In this document: positions 20,628-25,000 of the stretch, in pieces | Position numbering within the stretch: the stretch's first letter is position 1 | Layout of the letters: the number at the start of each line of letters is the position of its first letter | NCBI GenBank assembly: GCA_002104895.1 | Contig: MCFG01000099.1 | Coordinates: forward strand, 87,501-112,500 | DNA length: 25,000 nucleotides | DNA from: Anaeromyces robustus | Taxonomy: Eukaryota; Neocallimastigomycota; Neocallimastigomycetes; Neocallimastigales; Neocallimastigaceae | Direction of reading: 5' to 3' | Notes under the pieces: model-generated | The model's database searches: none | Told to the model about the DNA's origin: nothing | The model's input: only the letters and a program-made list of their open reading frames with translations | Translations under genes and position numbers: made by a program

Positions 20628-20841
20628 CATATATTTTTATATTATTTCTATTCAATCCTTATTATATATTATAATTAAAATTAATTTTAAATGTTTGATG
20701 ACATTGTAATATACTCATTACTATTTATATAACGAATAATAATAATAAAAATTTCAAATTGAAATATACCACTGAAGTTGTAGATAAAGCTGCATTATCT
20801 CTTCCTAAACTAATACCAATCCAACAAGTTTCTTTAGACAT
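18622..20841 (-). CDS. SSZ1: Ssz1-type atypical Hsp70 of the ribosome-associated complex
   Basis: Exons 20841-20770, 20505-20425, 20283-20201 and 19963-18622 join in frame to 525 aa, close to yeast Ssz1 (538). In fungi Ssz1 pairs with the J-protein zuotin on ribosomes to stimulate Ssb. The ATPase domain covers about residues 1-375: IANEDGDRLIP near 29-39, ISEPAAAVLAY (185-195), ADLGG (213-217), and IIIGGASRMPK near 350-359. The block VDSLAEGIDMHSTINKMR (around 298-315) is strongly Ssz1-like. The first phosphate loop reads GISLGRDNAAL rather than the canonical DLGTT, and the second reads DLGGKSF rather than DLGGGTF. This fits the known dispensability of ATP hydrolysis in Ssz1. A shortened substrate-binding domain follows, with no lid and no EEVD. 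An acidic Glu run lies near 110-118. Introns are 264, 141 and 237 nt; the first holds an AT dinucleotide run. HSPA14-like is the animal equivalent. Confidence 0.87.
20595..20626. repeat. AT dinucleotide run in intron 1 of SSZ1
   Basis: About 16 uninterrupted TA units within the first intron. Confidence 0.9.
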
Positions 20842-21458
20842 TTTTCTTTTAATTTATATAATAAATAAATAAAATATAAATTATTTAATTATTCTTTTTA
20901 AATATTTGCAAAGAAAAAAACTTTTAAATTTTTTTTTTTTTTTTTTTTTTTGGAAAAGTTTAAAAATTATTAATTTTTTTAAAAAAAAATAACCAATAAC
21001 CAATCAAATTTCAAATTTATATTAATATTAATCAAGAAAAATAAAAAAAACTACATTTTTGATTTTTGATTTTAATATATTTTAAAGTTTAATAGTAAAA
21101 ATAATATGATATATTATATTTTTTAAATTATATAATAAATAAATACGAAAAATTACAATTATTTTTTTGATAAAAATACAAATACAAAAATAAAAAAAAT
21201 TATAATTAATTTTTAAAATTTATTTATTTAAAAATTTAAATTATTATATTTTATTTATTATCAATTATATGAATTATTCGAGTATTATAAATGAAAATTA
21301 AAATGATGATGTTATAATTATAAATATATAATTTATAATTGATTTTATATAAATCTAATGGAATGTTTGTTAATAATATGTATATATGGAGATAATTATA
21401 TTTAGTTTTATATATATAAATATGTTAATAAATAAATATGCTTTCTTTTAAGACAAAA
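20842..21458. other. Spacer between SSZ1 and GCN5
   Basis: About 620 bp holding the SSZ1 promoter (a T run at about 20930-20951) and the GCN5 3' end. CCAATAACCAAT, two CCAAT-like copies on the plus strand, occurs at about 20992-21003, some 155 bp upstream of the SSZ1 ATG. It could bind a CCAAT factor, but this is inference. Nothing else is recognisable. Confidence 0.5.
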
Positions 21459-24528
<3,070 letters not shown>

Positions 24529-25000
24529 AATTGGTATTAAAATTAAATATTTTTATAATTTTATTGTTTTATATACCACAGTATATAATTGTATATAATT
24601 ATACTACGATAAAAATAAAAAAGAGCAAAGAAAATAATTAAGTATAAGTGGTTTAAAATTATTATAATATATTGAGATAATTTATCATTAAAGTGAGTAA
24701 TAAAATATTGTATCTATAAAATATTTATTATATAAATTATATTAATATAATAATGAAATGTTAATATTATAGTAATAACAATAAAAACAATTGAATGAAT
24801 AAACACTCTTATTTATTGGTATATTTCATTAATATATATAGAAATAAATTACATTTATTCCCCTATTTTTAATAGTTATATATATTAAAAAAGAAAAAAC
24901 AGTTGTTTAATGTTTAATGAATTGAATTATTGTATTTTTCTTTTAAATTATATTATACTTCTATTTTACTTTTTATGAATTAATATTTTTACGAGAAAAT
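24529..25000. other. Upstream region of GCN5
   Basis: AT-rich sequence containing the presumed GCN5 promoter. I see no ORF of note, no RNA gene and no clear motif before the right edge. Confidence 0.6.

Overview
The window is extremely AT-rich nuclear DNA of an intron-bearing eukaryote. Introns are short (about 80-470 nt), AT-rich and GT-AG with one GC-AG exception. Intergenic DNA is full of microsatellites and A/T runs. The three housekeeping genes read best as those of an early-diverging fungus: a fungal-style Gcn5 split into 13 exons, an Ssz1-type Hsp70 and CNOT10. The composition, the intron density and an Asn-rich protein together suggest an anaerobic gut fungus (Neocallimastigomycota). 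Dictyostelium shares the base composition, but such intron-rich genes are not typical of it. The assignment is inference.

Left half (1-12793, all minus strand): a head-to-tail array of Cof/type-IIB HAD phosphatase paralogs. Four are complete (905-2704, 4512-6947, 9214-10675, 11357-12793). A fifth is represented only by its first exon at 372-417, so the array continues past the left edge. All share one three-exon design. Intron 1 splits the codon of the catalytic nucleophile Asp (G|AY) and intron 2 is also phase 1. The second copy (4512-6947) is the outlier: motif I reads DLNDT instead of DxDGT, motif II has lost its G-R, and an Asn-rich tail of about 380 residues begins exactly where the other paralogs stop.

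Right half: CNOT10 on the plus strand (14379-17739, five exons), a CCR4-NOT subunit, converges on SSZ1 (18622-20841, minus, four exons), the atypical Hsp70 of the ribosome-associated complex. GCN5/KAT2 (21459-24528, minus, 13 exons) follows. These three act in mRNA turnover, co-translational folding and histone acetylation. I see no sign that they form a functional cluster with each other or with the HAD array.

Repeats include an 8-bp array in an intron, a T/G-only strand-asymmetric tract, a 19-unit TTATA array, a TTTA array of about 170 bp, a TTGG tract with two-quartet G-quadruplex potential, two imperfect direct duplications and several near-perfect hairpins. I found no tRNA, rRNA, CRISPR array or recognisable transposon. 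All exon models were built by eye from splice consensus, reading-frame phase and paralog or family alignment.
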